This document shows, one piece after another, positions 51,019 to 61,550 of a stretch of 64,000 bases of DNA. The translations under genes and the position numbers were made by a program. The notes beneath the pieces were generated by a model, which ran no database searches, was not told the origin of the DNA, and saw only the letters and a program-made list of their open reading frames with translations. The stretch's first letter is position 1. Each line of letters begins with the position of its first letter. The DNA comes from Mycobacterium basiliense (GTDB lineage Bacteria > Actinomycetota > Actinomycetes > Mycobacteriales > Mycobacteriaceae), in contig NZ_LR130759.1 in the NCBI RefSeq assembly GCF_900292015.1, positions 3,720,001-3,784,000 on the forward strand. Direction: 5' to 3'.

Positions 51019-51725
51019 TCAGCCACGCCGCGCGGGACTGATCAGTCCAAGGTTCCCGTCGTAGCGCTGATAGAGCAGGCTGCCCCGTCCGGTGGCCGAA
51101 TCGGTGAAGAACAGCAGATGAAGTGCGTGCTCGCGGGCACGGCTCGGCGCCGCCTCTTCGTCCAGATTTGGCATCGGGCGAGATTCACGATCCGCGACAC
51201 CGGCGGTCCGGCGATGCTGGGCGACCACGCCCATCCCGGTGGATACACGTGCCGCTGACGGGCCAGTCGTAGCCCCGACGGTCCAGCTCTGTAGACCACC
51301 GCTTCCAAAGGCGTAGTGCGCTGCAGCGCAACCGATTTACGGCGCCGAACAACCGCCTCGCTGGATGCGGTCAACAGCCGGCGGGTGGGATCAGGCCACG
51401 ACCGGGGGCACCACTGCTGGTACATCCGCTCGACATGGCGATCCAGTCGGAGCAGCGCCGGCGCCAGATCATCGATGCCCGGGGTGACAGCGAGTACCCG
51501 CACCGGGAGCCCGCCCATGCGCAGATTCACCTGCACCAGCACCGGACCGCGGCCACAGGTTCCCGATTTCAAACGAACCCGGGCATCACCGATGATCTCC
51601 CGATCAGCTAGCACTCGGCCCACCGCGCGCGCCACGCGTTCGCCTTGACGAACCGAAACCCGCTCATCGCACCGCACGGCGACATTGGGAAACGCCCGCA
51701 CCGACCAGGGCCTGATGGTAGACAC
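51019..51725 (-). pseudogene. Broken Rv0079-like (DATIN/ribosome hibernation-related) gene
   Basis: Two leftward frames together encode one protein related to Rv0079, a dormancy-associated protein with a C-terminal S30AE-like domain. The 5' frame (from 51725) carries RVARAVGRVLADREIIGDARV and PGIDDLAPALLRLDRHVE; it then loses frame. The C-terminal part, in another frame, carries REHALHLLFFTDSATGRG and LLYQRYDGNLGLI. The shift is at about 51183, where AAT-CTC on the coding strand appears to lack one T. Compared with Rv0079 (from memory) about 20 residues are also missing before VVYRAGPSGLRLARQ. A sequencing error cannot be excluded. Confidence 0.72.
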
Positions 51726-51927
51726 GCGCAGCAGCCCCGCTTTCTTCCGGTGATCCGCAACATCGATTGCCGCCAGAGTCGAAGCCTCGCCGGTTGACGC
51801 TGATCTCCACTAGGGCCGAAAGTCCCCGTAACCAAATCGAAGTCCGCACCGATCGCGCGGTGTTGCGGCCGGGCCAATGGCCCAGTTGTACGGCGCGGCG
51901 ATGCCGCGCCTCAGCTAGTGACGACGG

Positions 51928-53305
<1,378 letters not shown>

Positions 53306-53678
53306 ATAGGAACGCTGCCTCGCCCACCGATTCACCGCGCATGCGGTTGGATTCAGCCGGAGTGAAACGCTTGCGGCCCCAACCCCCCAACGGGTGTCGA
53401 GGTTGGGCGGTGCCATCCGCCAGCGCGGCAAGGGCGCTGCTGCGGCTGCGGTGTCGTGCGCAGGCCCGCATGCCGACGATCGATGGGCGTGGCAGGACCG
53501 CTCCCATGGCCTGATCCGGAATGCCGAGAAGAAACCTTCACAAACCATTTACGTTTGTGGCCGCCGACGCCGCCCCCACGATCGGCCTATGATCGCTGGT
53601 TAACCGTGCGGAACAATGGAGCCCGTCAGCGGTGGTTTTCTACGCCCAGCTGCAGCACGCATCAGGGAGGCCCTGCAC
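53306..53678. other. Intergenic region with no supported gene
   Basis: Short open frames on both strands have no family resemblance or good start. The interval holds the upstream DNA of divergent mbtI and of the small gene at 53679; an AT-richer patch near 53535-53560 may contain the promoter of the latter. Confidence 0.5.
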
Positions 53679-53888
53679 ATGTTCATAATCCGGCTTGCCG
53701 ATGGAGAAGAAATCCACGGCGAAAACGAAGAGTTCTCGATCAATGAGAACACTGGCGTGCTGACCGTTTGCCGAGTCGACGGCTTCGAAGAAACCACCAC
53801 CCACTACTCGCCCATCGCGTGGCATTCGGTAACACACCGCAAGCGCGACATCGGTGTGCGCCCATCGCTGGTTTCCTCCGCACGCTGA
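53679..53888 (+). CDS. Small conserved mycobacterial protein, function unknown
   Basis: This 69-residue acidic protein starts MFIIRLADGEEIHGENEEFS. It has a strand-rich pattern (a short VxTVCRVDGFEETTTHYSP-type middle, then WHSVTHRKRD) and no cysteine-rich motif, signal peptide or membrane segment. A strong GGGAGG ribosome binding site lies 9 bp before the ATG, which supports expression and this start over a longer in-frame one at 53616. I do not recognise a functional family. It lies between mbtI and the SbtA-like gene. Confidence 0.65.
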   Translation: MFIIRLADGEEIHGENEEFSINENTGVLTVCRVDGFEETTTHYSPIAWHSVTHRKRDIGVRPSLVSSAR

Positions 53889-54173
53889 CCATATTCACAA
53901 GCTCACAGTCAATTGGCAGTCGATTCACACTAAACTCTCCCCTTTCGCGCCCCACCTGCGCAGGGCCAGCGCAATTGGCATCGCAAGCTGTTACAGGACG
54001 GTTTCGCGGGTCACTGCGGCCGCCAAAACAGGCAACATCCAGGTACTTCGGCGTGGGTTCGAGTGGAGATTTGCCTGCAGCCTCGCTAAATTCTCAGCGT
54101 TGTATGGGGTGTGTTCCCGGTTGCTCCGCTGATCGTGGGTGCTGCCTGGATCGAGGCACGATGGGAGGCGCCA

Positions 54174-55403
54174 ATGCTGCACGAGTTCTGGGAGAACTTC
54201 ACCCATAACCTGTTCAAACCGCTTTTGCTGTTCTTCTACTTCGGGTTCCTGATTCCGATCCTCAAGGTGCGGTTCGAGTTCCCGTATGTCATCTACCAGG
54301 GCCTCACCATGTACCTCCTGCTGGCCATCGGCTGGCATGGCGGTGAGGAGCTCGCCAAGATCAAACCGTCCAGCATCGGCACCATCGTCGGGTTCATGGC
54401 CGTTGGCTTCCTCCTGAATTTTTTGATCGGGGGGCTTGCTTACCTGCTCCTGAGCCGCCTGAGCACCATGCGAAAAGTCGACCGGGCGACGGTTGCCGGC
54501 TATTACGGGTCAGACTCGGCCGGAACCTTTGCCACCTGTGTGGCCGTCCTTACCAGCGTCGGCATCGCCTTCAACGCGTACATGCCCGTCATGCTGGCGG
54601 TGATGGAGATTCCCGGCTGCCTGGTGGCGCTTTATCTGGTGGCACGCCTGCGGCACCGCGGCATGGACGAGGCCGGATTCATGCCCGACGAGCCGGGCTA
54701 CACACCCCCGGCGAAGGTCTCGGTCGGACCGGGAACCGCCGCACGGCCGGCACGTGGGGAAAGCCTGGCCACCGACCGCGACATCGAGCAGGAGCTGGAA
54801 CTTTCGCTGGAAAAACCGGAGCATCAGGACTGGGACGAAACAAAGAAGGCCAACCGGAAGGCTTCGCTGTTTTCACGAGAGCTGCTGCAAGAAGTGTTCC
54901 TCAACCCCGGGCTCTGCCTCCTCCTCGGCGGCATCATCATCGGCCTCATCAGCGGGCTGCAAGGCGAGAAGGTGGTCCACGACGACGACACGTTCTTCGT
55001 CACCGCATTCCAAGGTGTGCTCGCCCTTTTCCTGCTGGAGATGGGCATGACGGCCTCCCGCAAGTTGAAGGACCTGAGGACGGCCGGTCGCGGCTTCATC
55101 TTCTTCGGTCTACTGGCCCCGAATCTTTTTGCCACGCTCGGCATCATCGTCGCTCACAGCTACGCCTACCTCACCAACAGCGACTTCAAACCGGGCACCT
55201 ATGTGTTGTTCGCGGTACTTTGCGGTGCGGCGTCTTACATCGCGGTGCCGGCCGTCCAGCGGCTGGCGATCCCCGAAGCCAGCCCAACGCTGCCGCTGGC
55301 AGCATCACTGGGTTTGACCTTCTCCTACAACGTCACGATCGGGATCCCGCTCTACATCGAGATCGCCCGCATGGTTGGCATTTGGTTCCACACCACCGGG
55401 TGA
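54174..55403 (+). CDS. SbtA-like sodium-dependent bicarbonate transporter (Rv2387-like)
   Basis: This 409-residue membrane protein of the SbtA/DUF897 superfamily matches Rv2387 in place. About ten membrane segments are visible in two halves (54-210 and 270-405 in residue terms), for example LLLFFYFGFLIPIL, LGGIIIGLISGL and a second-half LFLLEMGMTASR. They are separated by a charged cytoplasmic linker (about residues 175-255). Cyanobacterial SbtA imports bicarbonate with sodium; the substrate in mycobacteria is assumed, not shown. The ATG at 54174 has GGGAGG 6 bp upstream. It converges on hemW. Confidence 0.87.
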   Translation: MLHEFWENFTHNLFKPLLLFFYFGFLIPILKVRFEFPYVIYQGLTMYLLLAIGWHGGEELAKIKPSSIGTIVGFMAVGFLLNFLIGGLAYLLLSRLSTMRKVDRATVAGYYGSDSAGTFATCVAVLTSVGIAFNAYMPVMLAVMEIPGCLVALYLVARLRHRGMDEAGFMPDEPGYTPPAKVSVGPGTAARPARGESLATDRDIEQELELSLEKPEHQDWDETKKANRKASLFSRELLQEVFLNPGLCLLLGGIIIGLISGLQGEKVVHDDDTFFVTAFQGVLALFLLEMGMTASRKLKDLRTAGRGFIFFGLLAPNLFATLGIIVAHSYAYLTNSDFKPGTYVLFAVLCGAASYIAVPAVQRLAIPEASPTLPLAASLGLTFSYNVTIGIPLYIEIARMVGIWFHTTG

Positions 55404-55428
55404 TCGGCCACACCACCCTCGGCCGGAG

Positions 55429-56601
55429 TTACCCGAGCAGTGTGCGCACAACAGCGTCGGCCAGCAGCCGCCCCCGATCGGTGAGAACCAGCCTGTCGCC
55501 GTCGGAGGTCAGCAGACCATCGGCCACCACCGCTTTCGCACGCTCCCGTTCGGCGGCATCGAGCCCAGCCAGCGGCAAACCTTGCCGCAGCCGGATTTTC
55601 AGCAGCACATCTTCGGTGTGCAGTGCGCCCGCCTCGAGCTGCTCGTAGTCCTTCACCGGCAACGCCCTCGCCGCCAGCATCTCAGCATAAGTGTTGGGAT
55701 GCTTGACATTCCACCATCGAGTCGCGCCGACGTACCCGTGTGCGCCGGGACCGACCCCCCACCACTGGCCACCGTCCCAGTAACCGAGGTTGTGTTGGCA
55801 CTGGCCTCCCGGCCGCGACCAATTGGACACCTCGTACCATGCCAGCCCGGCTTCGGTCAGCCGCGCGTCGACCAGCTCGTAGCGGTGCGCCAGCACGTCG
55901 TTTTCGGGTACCGCCAGCTCTCCGCTGCGTACCCGCCGGGCCATTGCCGTGCCCTCCTCGACCACTAGGGCGTAGGCCGAAACATGGTCGACACCGGACT
56001 CGACGGCAGCATCCACCGAACGCAGCAAGTCGTCATCGGACTCTCCGGGAGTGCCGTAGATCAGGTCTAGGTTGACATGTTGGAAGCCCGCCGCCAACGC
56101 CTCGCCCGCCGCCGCCGCGGCCCGACCCGGCGAGTGCACCCGGTCCAGGGTGGCCAGCACCCGCGGCGCAACCGACTGCATGCCCAGTGACACCCGGGTG
56201 TACCCGGCTGCCCGGATGGCACCAAAGAACTCTGGCCAGGTGGACTCGGGGTTGGCCTCGGTGGTGACCTCGGCATCGGAGGCAAGCACAAAATGCTCTC
56301 GCACCATGCCCAGCAATGTGGCCAGCCGCTCACCACCCAGCAAGGACGGTGTCCCGCCACCCACGAACACGGTATTCACCGTCGGCGCATTGAGCCGCGC
56401 GGCCGCCAACTCGAGTTCCGTGCGCACCGCCAGCAGCCAGGCATCCGGGTTGACGCCGCCCAACTCGGCCGGCGTGTACGTGTTGAAGTCGCAATACCCG
56501 CACCGGGTCACACAGAACGGAACGTGCACATACAGCCCAAACGGATGGTCCGGATTCGGCAGTATGGCGGGCAGGTCGACCGGTGCCTCGCGAACAGTCA
56601 T
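55429..56601 (-). CDS. hemW: Heme chaperone HemW (radical SAM, HemN-like)
   Basis: This 390-residue radical-SAM protein is orthologous to Rv2388c, annotated hemN. The [4Fe-4S] motif CVTRCGYC (CxxxCxxC) is near residue 38, followed by VGGGTPSLL and the HemW-like C-terminus. The extra N-terminal Cys typical of true coproporphyrinogen dehydrogenase is not seen, so HemW, a heme-trafficking protein, is the better name. The start at 56601 (MTVREAPVDLPA) was chosen over an upstream one at 56661, which adds Arg-rich sequence not seen in the family. Confidence 0.9.
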   Translation of the reverse strand: MTVREAPVDLPAILPNPDHPFGLYVHVPFCVTRCGYCDFNTYTPAELGGVNPDAWLLAVRTELELAAARLNAPTVNTVFVGGGTPSLLGGERLATLLGMVREHFVLASDAEVTTEANPESTWPEFFGAIRAAGYTRVSLGMQSVAPRVLATLDRVHSPGRAAAAAGEALAAGFQHVNLDLIYGTPGESDDDLLRSVDAAVESGVDHVSAYALVVEEGTAMARRVRSGELAVPENDVLAHRYELVDARLTEAGLAWYEVSNWSRPGGQCQHNLGYWDGGQWWGVGPGAHGYVGATRWWNVKHPNTYAEMLAARALPVKDYEQLEAGALHTEDVLLKIRLRQGLPLAGLDAAERERAKAVVADGLLTSDGDRLVLTDRGRLLADAVVRTLLG

Positions 56602-56808
56602 GCCAAATCTTCCCACGATGCGACGGGCGATCGGCCGGATGGCCGGCTCGGCCGAGCGCACGTCGCCCTACCTGGCCACGTTCCTCCCCCATCCAGCGCA
56701 CGCCCGTGTCGACCGTCCAAGCACCCACCTCGGCGGTAGTTCTGCTCAGCGTGAGAAGAAATTGGGCCTGGTCGCGCGCCCGAGCGCGGTCCATGGCAGA
56801 ATGTCACC

Positions 56809-56901
56809 GTGGCCGCTGCGAACCCGAATCTGCGTATCGCACTGATCGTGCGTCGGCACATCGACCTCAAGCGCGTCTGCAGCTGTAGCTGTCTGTTTTG
56901 A
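56809..56901 (+). CDS. Polycysteine leader peptide of the sirA-cysH operon
   Basis: A 30-codon GTG-start frame ends in Val-Cys-Ser-Cys-Ser-Cys-Leu-Phe then TGA. Cys codons are at 56878, 56884 and 56890. It lies 117 bp upstream of sirA. Leaderless polycysteine ORFs before sulfur-assimilation genes are known cysteine-responsive attenuators in mycobacteria: slow translation of the Cys codons at low cysteine opens the downstream genes. A -10-like CAGAAT at 56797-56802 would place the transcript start at the GTG, fitting a leaderless mRNA. It is a regulatory element rather than a protein gene with its own product role. Confidence 0.75.
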   Translation: MAAANPNLRIALIVRRHIDLKRVCSCSCLF

Positions 56902-56909
56902 CGTCGTAG

Positions 56910-56970
56910 ACCCAGCCCATCTGCTAGCTCCAGCTGGCCACCGGATCTGCGTCCCCCGAAAATTCTGGGT
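56910..56970 (+). promoter_or_regulatory. Candidate attenuator hairpins before sirA
   Basis: Two alternative pairings share the same 5' arm. CCAGC at 56912-56916 can pair with GCTGG at 56933-56937, and ACCCAG at 56910-56915 can pair with CTGGGT at 56965-56970. They exclude each other and lie just after the leader peptide stop, as expected for an attenuator that senses ribosome stalling on the Cys codons. The fold was made by eye. Confidence 0.4.
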
Positions 56971-57018
56971 GTTTGGCGCGCGCCGGAGTCGGCACTGTTC
57001 GCGAAGGAGAACAGCCCA

Positions 57019-58686
57019 ATGACCACCGCACGCGCCGCCAAGCCCCGCAACGAGGGCCAGTGGGCGCTGGGAAATCGCGAGCCACTCAACCCCAATGAAG
57101 AGCTCAAGAAGGCAGGCAACCCGCTCGACGTTCGGGAACGCATCGAAACCCTCTACGCCCAGCACGGGTTCGACAGCATCGACAAAACCGACCTGCGTGG
57201 GCGGTTTCGCTGGTGGGGTCTCTACACCCAACGCGAGCAGGGTTATGACGGCTCCTGGACCGGCGACGAGAACATCGAAAAGCTCGAGGCCAGGTACTTC
57301 ATGCTGCGGGTTCGCTGCGACGGCGGCGCGATCTCGGCTGCCGCACTGCGCACCCTGGGCACGATTTCGACGCAATTTGCCAGGGACACCGCCGACATCT
57401 CGGATCGGGAAAACATCCAATACCACTGGATCGAGGTGGAAAACGTCCCCGAAATCTGGCGTCGGCTCGATGAAGTCGGACTGCAGACCACCGAGGCCTG
57501 CGGAGACTGCCCCCGGGTGGTGCTGGGCTCGCCGCTGGCCGGCGAATCACTCGACGAGGTAATTGACCCGACCTGGGCGATCGACGAAATAGTACGTCGC
57601 TACATCGGCAAGCCCGACTTCGCCGACTTGCCACGCAAGTACAAGACCGCCATCTCGGGTTTGCAAGATGTGGTACACGAGGTCAACGACGTCGCGTTCA
57701 TCGGCGTCAACCACCCCGAGCACGGTCCTGGCCTGGACCTGTGGGTCGGCGGCGGCCTGTCCACCAACCCGATGTTGGGCCAACGGGTCGGGGCCTGGGT
57801 TCCGTTGCAAGAGGTGCCCGAGGTGTGGGCGGCGGTGACGTCGGTGTTCCGCGACTACGGCTACCGGCGACTGCGGTCCAAGGCGCGGCTGAAATTCTTG
57901 ATCAAGGACTGGGGCATAGAAAAATTCCGCGACGTTCTCGAACGCGAGTACCTCGGCCGTCAGTTGATCGACGGCCCGGCTCCCGAGCCGGTCACGCATC
58001 CGATCGACCACGTCGGAGTGCAGCGGCTAAAGAACGGGCTCAACGCGATTGGGGTTGCCCCTATCGCGGGACGGGTATCCGGAACCATCTTGTCGGCGGT
58101 CGCCGACCTTGCCGATCAGGCGGGTTCGAACCGCATCCGGTTCACTCCCTACCAGAAGCTGGTCATCCTCGACGTACCCGACGACAAGCTCGACGGTACC
58201 GTTGCTGGCCTAGAAGCATTGGGTCTGCAATCGCGGCCATCGCGTTGGCGCCGCAACCTGATGGCGTGCAGCGGAATCGAGTTCTGCAAGCTGTCGTTCG
58301 CCGAAACCCGAGTCCGGGCACAATCGTTGGTCCCAGAGCTAGAACGTCGACTGGAAGATATCAACTCCACACTTGACGTGCCGATCACCGTCAACATCAA
58401 TGGCTGCCCCAACTCGTGCGCGCGAATTCAAGTGGCCGACATCGGTTTTAAGGGACAGATGGTCGACGATGGCCATGACGGATCGGTCGAGGGGTTCCAG
58501 GTGCATCTCGGCGGAAGCCTGGGATTGGATAGTGGTTTTGGCCGCAAGCTGCGTCAACACAAAGTCACCAGTGAAGAGCTTGGCGACTACATCGAGCGGG
58601 TGGTGCGCAATTTTGTCAAACAACGCGCCGACGGTGAGCGATTCGCACAATGGGCCATTCGGGCCGAGGAGGACGAACTGCGATGA
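57019..58686 (+). CDS. sirA: Ferredoxin-dependent sulfite reductase
   Basis: This 555-residue siroheme [4Fe-4S] enzyme reduces sulfite to sulfide. It is orthologous to Rv2391 (nirA/sirA). It has two ferredoxin-like half domains and the cluster-binding motifs MACSGIEFCKLSFAETR near residue 415 and NGCPNSCARIQ near residue 460. An AAGGAG ribosome binding site lies 10 bp before the ATG. It is the first enzyme gene after the cysteine-responsive leader and is translationally coupled to cysH (ATGA overlap), so the two form a sulfate-assimilation operon. Confidence 0.95.
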   Translation: MTTARAAKPRNEGQWALGNREPLNPNEELKKAGNPLDVRERIETLYAQHGFDSIDKTDLRGRFRWWGLYTQREQGYDGSWTGDENIEKLEARYFMLRVRCDGGAISAAALRTLGTISTQFARDTADISDRENIQYHWIEVENVPEIWRRLDEVGLQTTEACGDCPRVVLGSPLAGESLDEVIDPTWAIDEIVRRYIGKPDFADLPRKYKTAISGLQDVVHEVNDVAFIGVNHPEHGPGLDLWVGGGLSTNPMLGQRVGAWVPLQEVPEVWAAVTSVFRDYGYRRLRSKARLKFLIKDWGIEKFRDVLEREYLGRQLIDGPAPEPVTHPIDHVGVQRLKNGLNAIGVAPIAGRVSGTILSAVADLADQAGSNRIRFTPYQKLVILDVPDDKLDGTVAGLEALGLQSRPSRWRRNLMACSGIEFCKLSFAETRVRAQSLVPELERRLEDINSTLDVPITVNINGCPNSCARIQVADIGFKGQMVDDGHDGSVEGFQVHLGGSLGLDSGFGRKLRQHKVTSEELGDYIERVVRNFVKQRADGERFAQWAIRAEEDELR

Positions 58687-59423
58687 GCGAGGCAACCAGG
58701 CTGACCGAACCGGAACTGCGTGCGTTGGCGGCGCGCGGCGCGGCCGAACTGGACGGAGCCGATGCCACCGAGCTGCTGCGGTGGACCGAGGAAAACTTCG
58801 GCGGTAGCAACGGCCCTCGCGGATGGGCGACATGTAACTATGTCGTAGCCTCCAACATGGCCGATGCCGTGCTGGTGGATCTGGCCGCCAAGGTGCGACC
58901 GGGCGTACCGGTGCTGTTCTTGGACACCGGTTACCACTTCGCGGAAACCATCGGCAGCCGCGACGCGATCCAATCCGTCTACGACATCCGGGTGCTCAAT
59001 GTCACTCCCGAACACACGGTCGCCGAGCAAGACGAACTAGTGGGCAAGGACCTCTTCGCAAGCGACCCCGCCGAATGCTGCCGGTTGCGCAAGGTCGTCC
59101 CGCTGAGCAAGACACTGTGCAACTACTCCGCCTGGGTGACCGGACTGCGCCGGGTCGAGGCGCCGACCCGCGCCAATGCCCCGCTGATCACTTTCGACGA
59201 GGCGTTCAAATTGGTGAAGATCAACCCATTGGCCGCCTGGACCGACCGGGACGTCCAGGACTACATCGAAGCCAACGGCGTTTTGGTCAATCCGCTCATC
59301 GACGAAGGCTACCCATCGATCGGCTGCGCCCCGTGCACGGCCAAACCCGTCGCCGGCGCCGACCCGCGCAGCGGGCGCTGGCAGGGTCTGGCCAAGACCG
59401 AATGCGGTTTGCACGCCTCGTAG
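58683..59423 (+). CDS. cysH: Adenosine 5'-phosphosulfate (APS) reductase
   Basis: This 246-residue assimilatory sulfonucleotide reductase reduces APS to sulfite. It carries the iron-sulfur-type Cys motifs CCRLRKVVPL near residue 138 and GCAPCT near residue 220, plus the C-terminal KTECGLH. These mark the [4Fe-4S] APS-reducing class rather than the PAPS class. The ATG at 58683 overlaps the sirA stop. Downstream che1 of M. tuberculosis (Rv2393) is absent; an OPT transporter gene follows after 123 bp. Confidence 0.95.
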   Translation: MSEATRLTEPELRALAARGAAELDGADATELLRWTEENFGGSNGPRGWATCNYVVASNMADAVLVDLAAKVRPGVPVLFLDTGYHFAETIGSRDAIQSVYDIRVLNVTPEHTVAEQDELVGKDLFASDPAECCRLRKVVPLSKTLCNYSAWVTGLRRVEAPTRANAPLITFDEAFKLVKINPLAAWTDRDVQDYIEANGVLVNPLIDEGYPSIGCAPCTAKPVAGADPRSGRWQGLAKTECGLHAS

Positions 59424-59546
59424 CAACACCCGCCAGGCACGACCCGCCGATGCGCGGCCACGCGCCGCAACGTACGGGCACATCCCGGCCGACAGCCGGC
59501 GGCCGCGTTTTCGCGGATTCGGCAGCAACGGATATCGTCTACCCCC

Positions 59547-61550
59547 ATGCCGTCGGCGCTGGCTGGTACCCGCGAAATCACCATTCGCGGTGTGATCCTG
59601 GGTGCATTGATTACGTTGGTGTTCACCGCAGCGAACGTCTATCTTGGCCTACGAATTGGGTTGACGTTTGCCACTTCCATACCAGCCGCGGTGATTTCGA
59701 TGGGCGTGCTGCGCTTTTTCGCGAACCATTCGGTGGTGGAAAACAACATTGTGCAGACCATCGCCTCGGCGGCAGGCACGCTGTCGGCAATCATCTTCGT
59801 ATTGCCGGCGTTGATCATGATCGGCTGGTGGAGCGGGTTCCCGTACTGGACCACGATGGCGGTGTGCGGGCTCGGTGGCCTGCTCGGCGTGATGTACTCG
59901 ATCCCCCTGCGCCGCGCACTGGTCACCGGCTCCGACCTTCCGTACCCGGAAGGTGTTGCGGGAGCTGAGGTTCTAAAGATTGGTGAGTCTGCGCAGGGGG
60001 CACAGGAAAACCGACGGGGACTTCGGGTAATTGCGCTGGGCGCGGCGGCGGCCGCAGGCTACGCACTGCTGGCGTCGATGAAGGTGATCAGCAACGCGCT
60101 GACGGCGACTTTCCGGGCCGGTTCGGGCGCAACGATGGCTGGCGCCAGCTTGTCGCTGGCGTTGATCGGTGTGGGTCATCTTGTAGGAGTGACCGTCGGT
60201 ATCGCGATGCTTGTGGGAGTGCTCATCTCCTATGGCGCATTGCTGCCCTTGCGCACCGCCGGACACCTACCACGCGACGAAGCTCTGACCACCGTGGTCT
60301 CGGAAACCTTCTCGTCCGACGTGCGGTTCATCGGAGCAGGAGCCATTGCGGTAGCAGCGGTTTGGACTTTTTTGAAGATCTCCGGTCCGATACTGCGGGG
60401 CATCACCGATGCCGCCGTCTCTGCCCGAACGCGCCGCCGGGGCCACGCGGTCGGCATGCACGAGCGCGACATCCCGATCCAGGTTGTGGGTCTGGTGATT
60501 CTTGGCTCGCTGATCCCAATCGGACTACTGCTCGCGGACTTCACCGCCGGTACGCCTATCGATGCACACGCCGGCGACATCGTCGCCGCCGGCGTGTTGT
60601 TGGTCATGGTTATCGGGCTGGTGGTTGCCTCGGTGTGCGGGTACATGGCCGGTTTGATCGGATCGTCGAACAGCCCGATCTCGGGTGTCGGCATCCTTGT
60701 GGTGCTGGTGGCCGCGTTGCTGATCAAGGCGACGTATGGCCCTGCCAGCGCCGCCCAGATGCCCGCGCTGGTGGCGTACGCGGTGTTTACCGCGGCGGTG
60801 ATCTTCGGAGTGGCGACGATTTCCAATGACAATCTGCAGGACCTCAAGACCGGTCAGTTGGTTGGAGCTACACCATGGAAACAGCAGGTCGCTCTGGTCA
60901 TTGGCGTGGTCGTCGGATCGGTAGTCATGGCACCGATTCTGCAGCTGATGCAAACCGCGTTCGGGTTTCAGGGAGCCCCGGGCGCAACCGGAAACGCATT
61001 GGCCGCCCCGCAGGCCGCGCTGATCTCGGCGCTGGCAAATGGAGTATTTGGCGGATCGCTGAATTGGTCGCTGGTGGGGCTGGGTGCGGTGATCGGCGCG
61101 GCGGTGGTGGTACTCGACGAAGCGCTGGCCAAGACCACCACCAAGCTTCGGCTGCCGCCGCTGGCGGTGGGCATGGGCATGTACCTGCCGATCGCGCTGA
61201 CGCTGGTAATCCCCATCGGCGCCGTCCTCGGCCGGATCTACGACTCTTGGGCGCGCCGATCCGGAGATCCCGATGAGCGCAAGCGACGAACGGGCGTCCT
61301 GCTGGCTACCGGTCTCATAGTGGGTGAGAGCCTGTATGGTGTCGCCTTTGCCGGGGTGGTGGTGACCACCGGCAAGGACGAGCCGTTGGCTATCGTGGGC
61401 GACGCAGGCACGCCCTGGTTTCAGCTGTTTGGCGTAATCGCCTTTGCCGGCGTCATCACGTGGCTCTACCGGTACACCCGAGCCATGGCCTCACCTCGGG
61501 CAACGGCACCTGGTCAAGAACCCGAACCGCTACCCGACCGCGCTGGATAG
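59547..61550 (+). CDS. OPT-family transporter (Rv2395-like)
   Basis: This 667-residue polytopic membrane protein of the oligopeptide transporter (OPT) superfamily is equal in length to Rv2395. About 14 membrane segments are visible across the sequence, with typical patterns [20 protein letters not shown] (first segment), [11 protein letters not shown], and SNSPISGVG near residue 375. It probably imports peptides, glutathione-related compounds or metal chelates; its substrate is unknown. No clear ribosome binding site precedes the ATG, but TATCGT ends 8 bp upstream, so a leaderless transcript is possible. It overlaps convergent cysA1 by 37 bp. Confidence 0.88.
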   Translation: MPSALAGTREITIRGVILGALITLVFTAANVYLGLRIGLTFATSIPAAVISMGVLRFFANHSVVENNIVQTIASAAGTLSAIIFVLPALIMIGWWSGFPYWTTMAVCGLGGLLGVMYSIPLRRALVTGSDLPYPEGVAGAEVLKIGESAQGAQENRRGLRVIALGAAAAAGYALLASMKVISNALTATFRAGSGATMAGASLSLALIGVGHLVGVTVGIAMLVGVLISYGALLPLRTAGHLPRDEALTTVVSETFSSDVRFIGAGAIAVAAVWTFLKISGPILRGITDAAVSARTRRRGHAVGMHERDIPIQVVGLVILGSLIPIGLLLADFTAGTPIDAHAGDIVAAGVLLVMVIGLVVASVCGYMAGLIGSSNSPISGVGILVVLVAALLIKATYGPASAAQMPALVAYAVFTAAVIFGVATISNDNLQDLKTGQLVGATPWKQQVALVIGVVVGSVVMAPILQLMQTAFGFQGAPGATGNALAAPQAALISALANGVFGGSLNWSLVGLGAVIGAAVVVLDEALAKTTTKLRLPPLAVGMGMYLPIALTLVIPIGAVLGRIYDSWARRSGDPDERKRRTGVLLATGLIVGESLYGVAFAGVVVTTGKDEPLAIVGDAGTPWFQLFGVIAFAGVITWLYRYTRAMASPRATAPGQEPEPLPDRAG

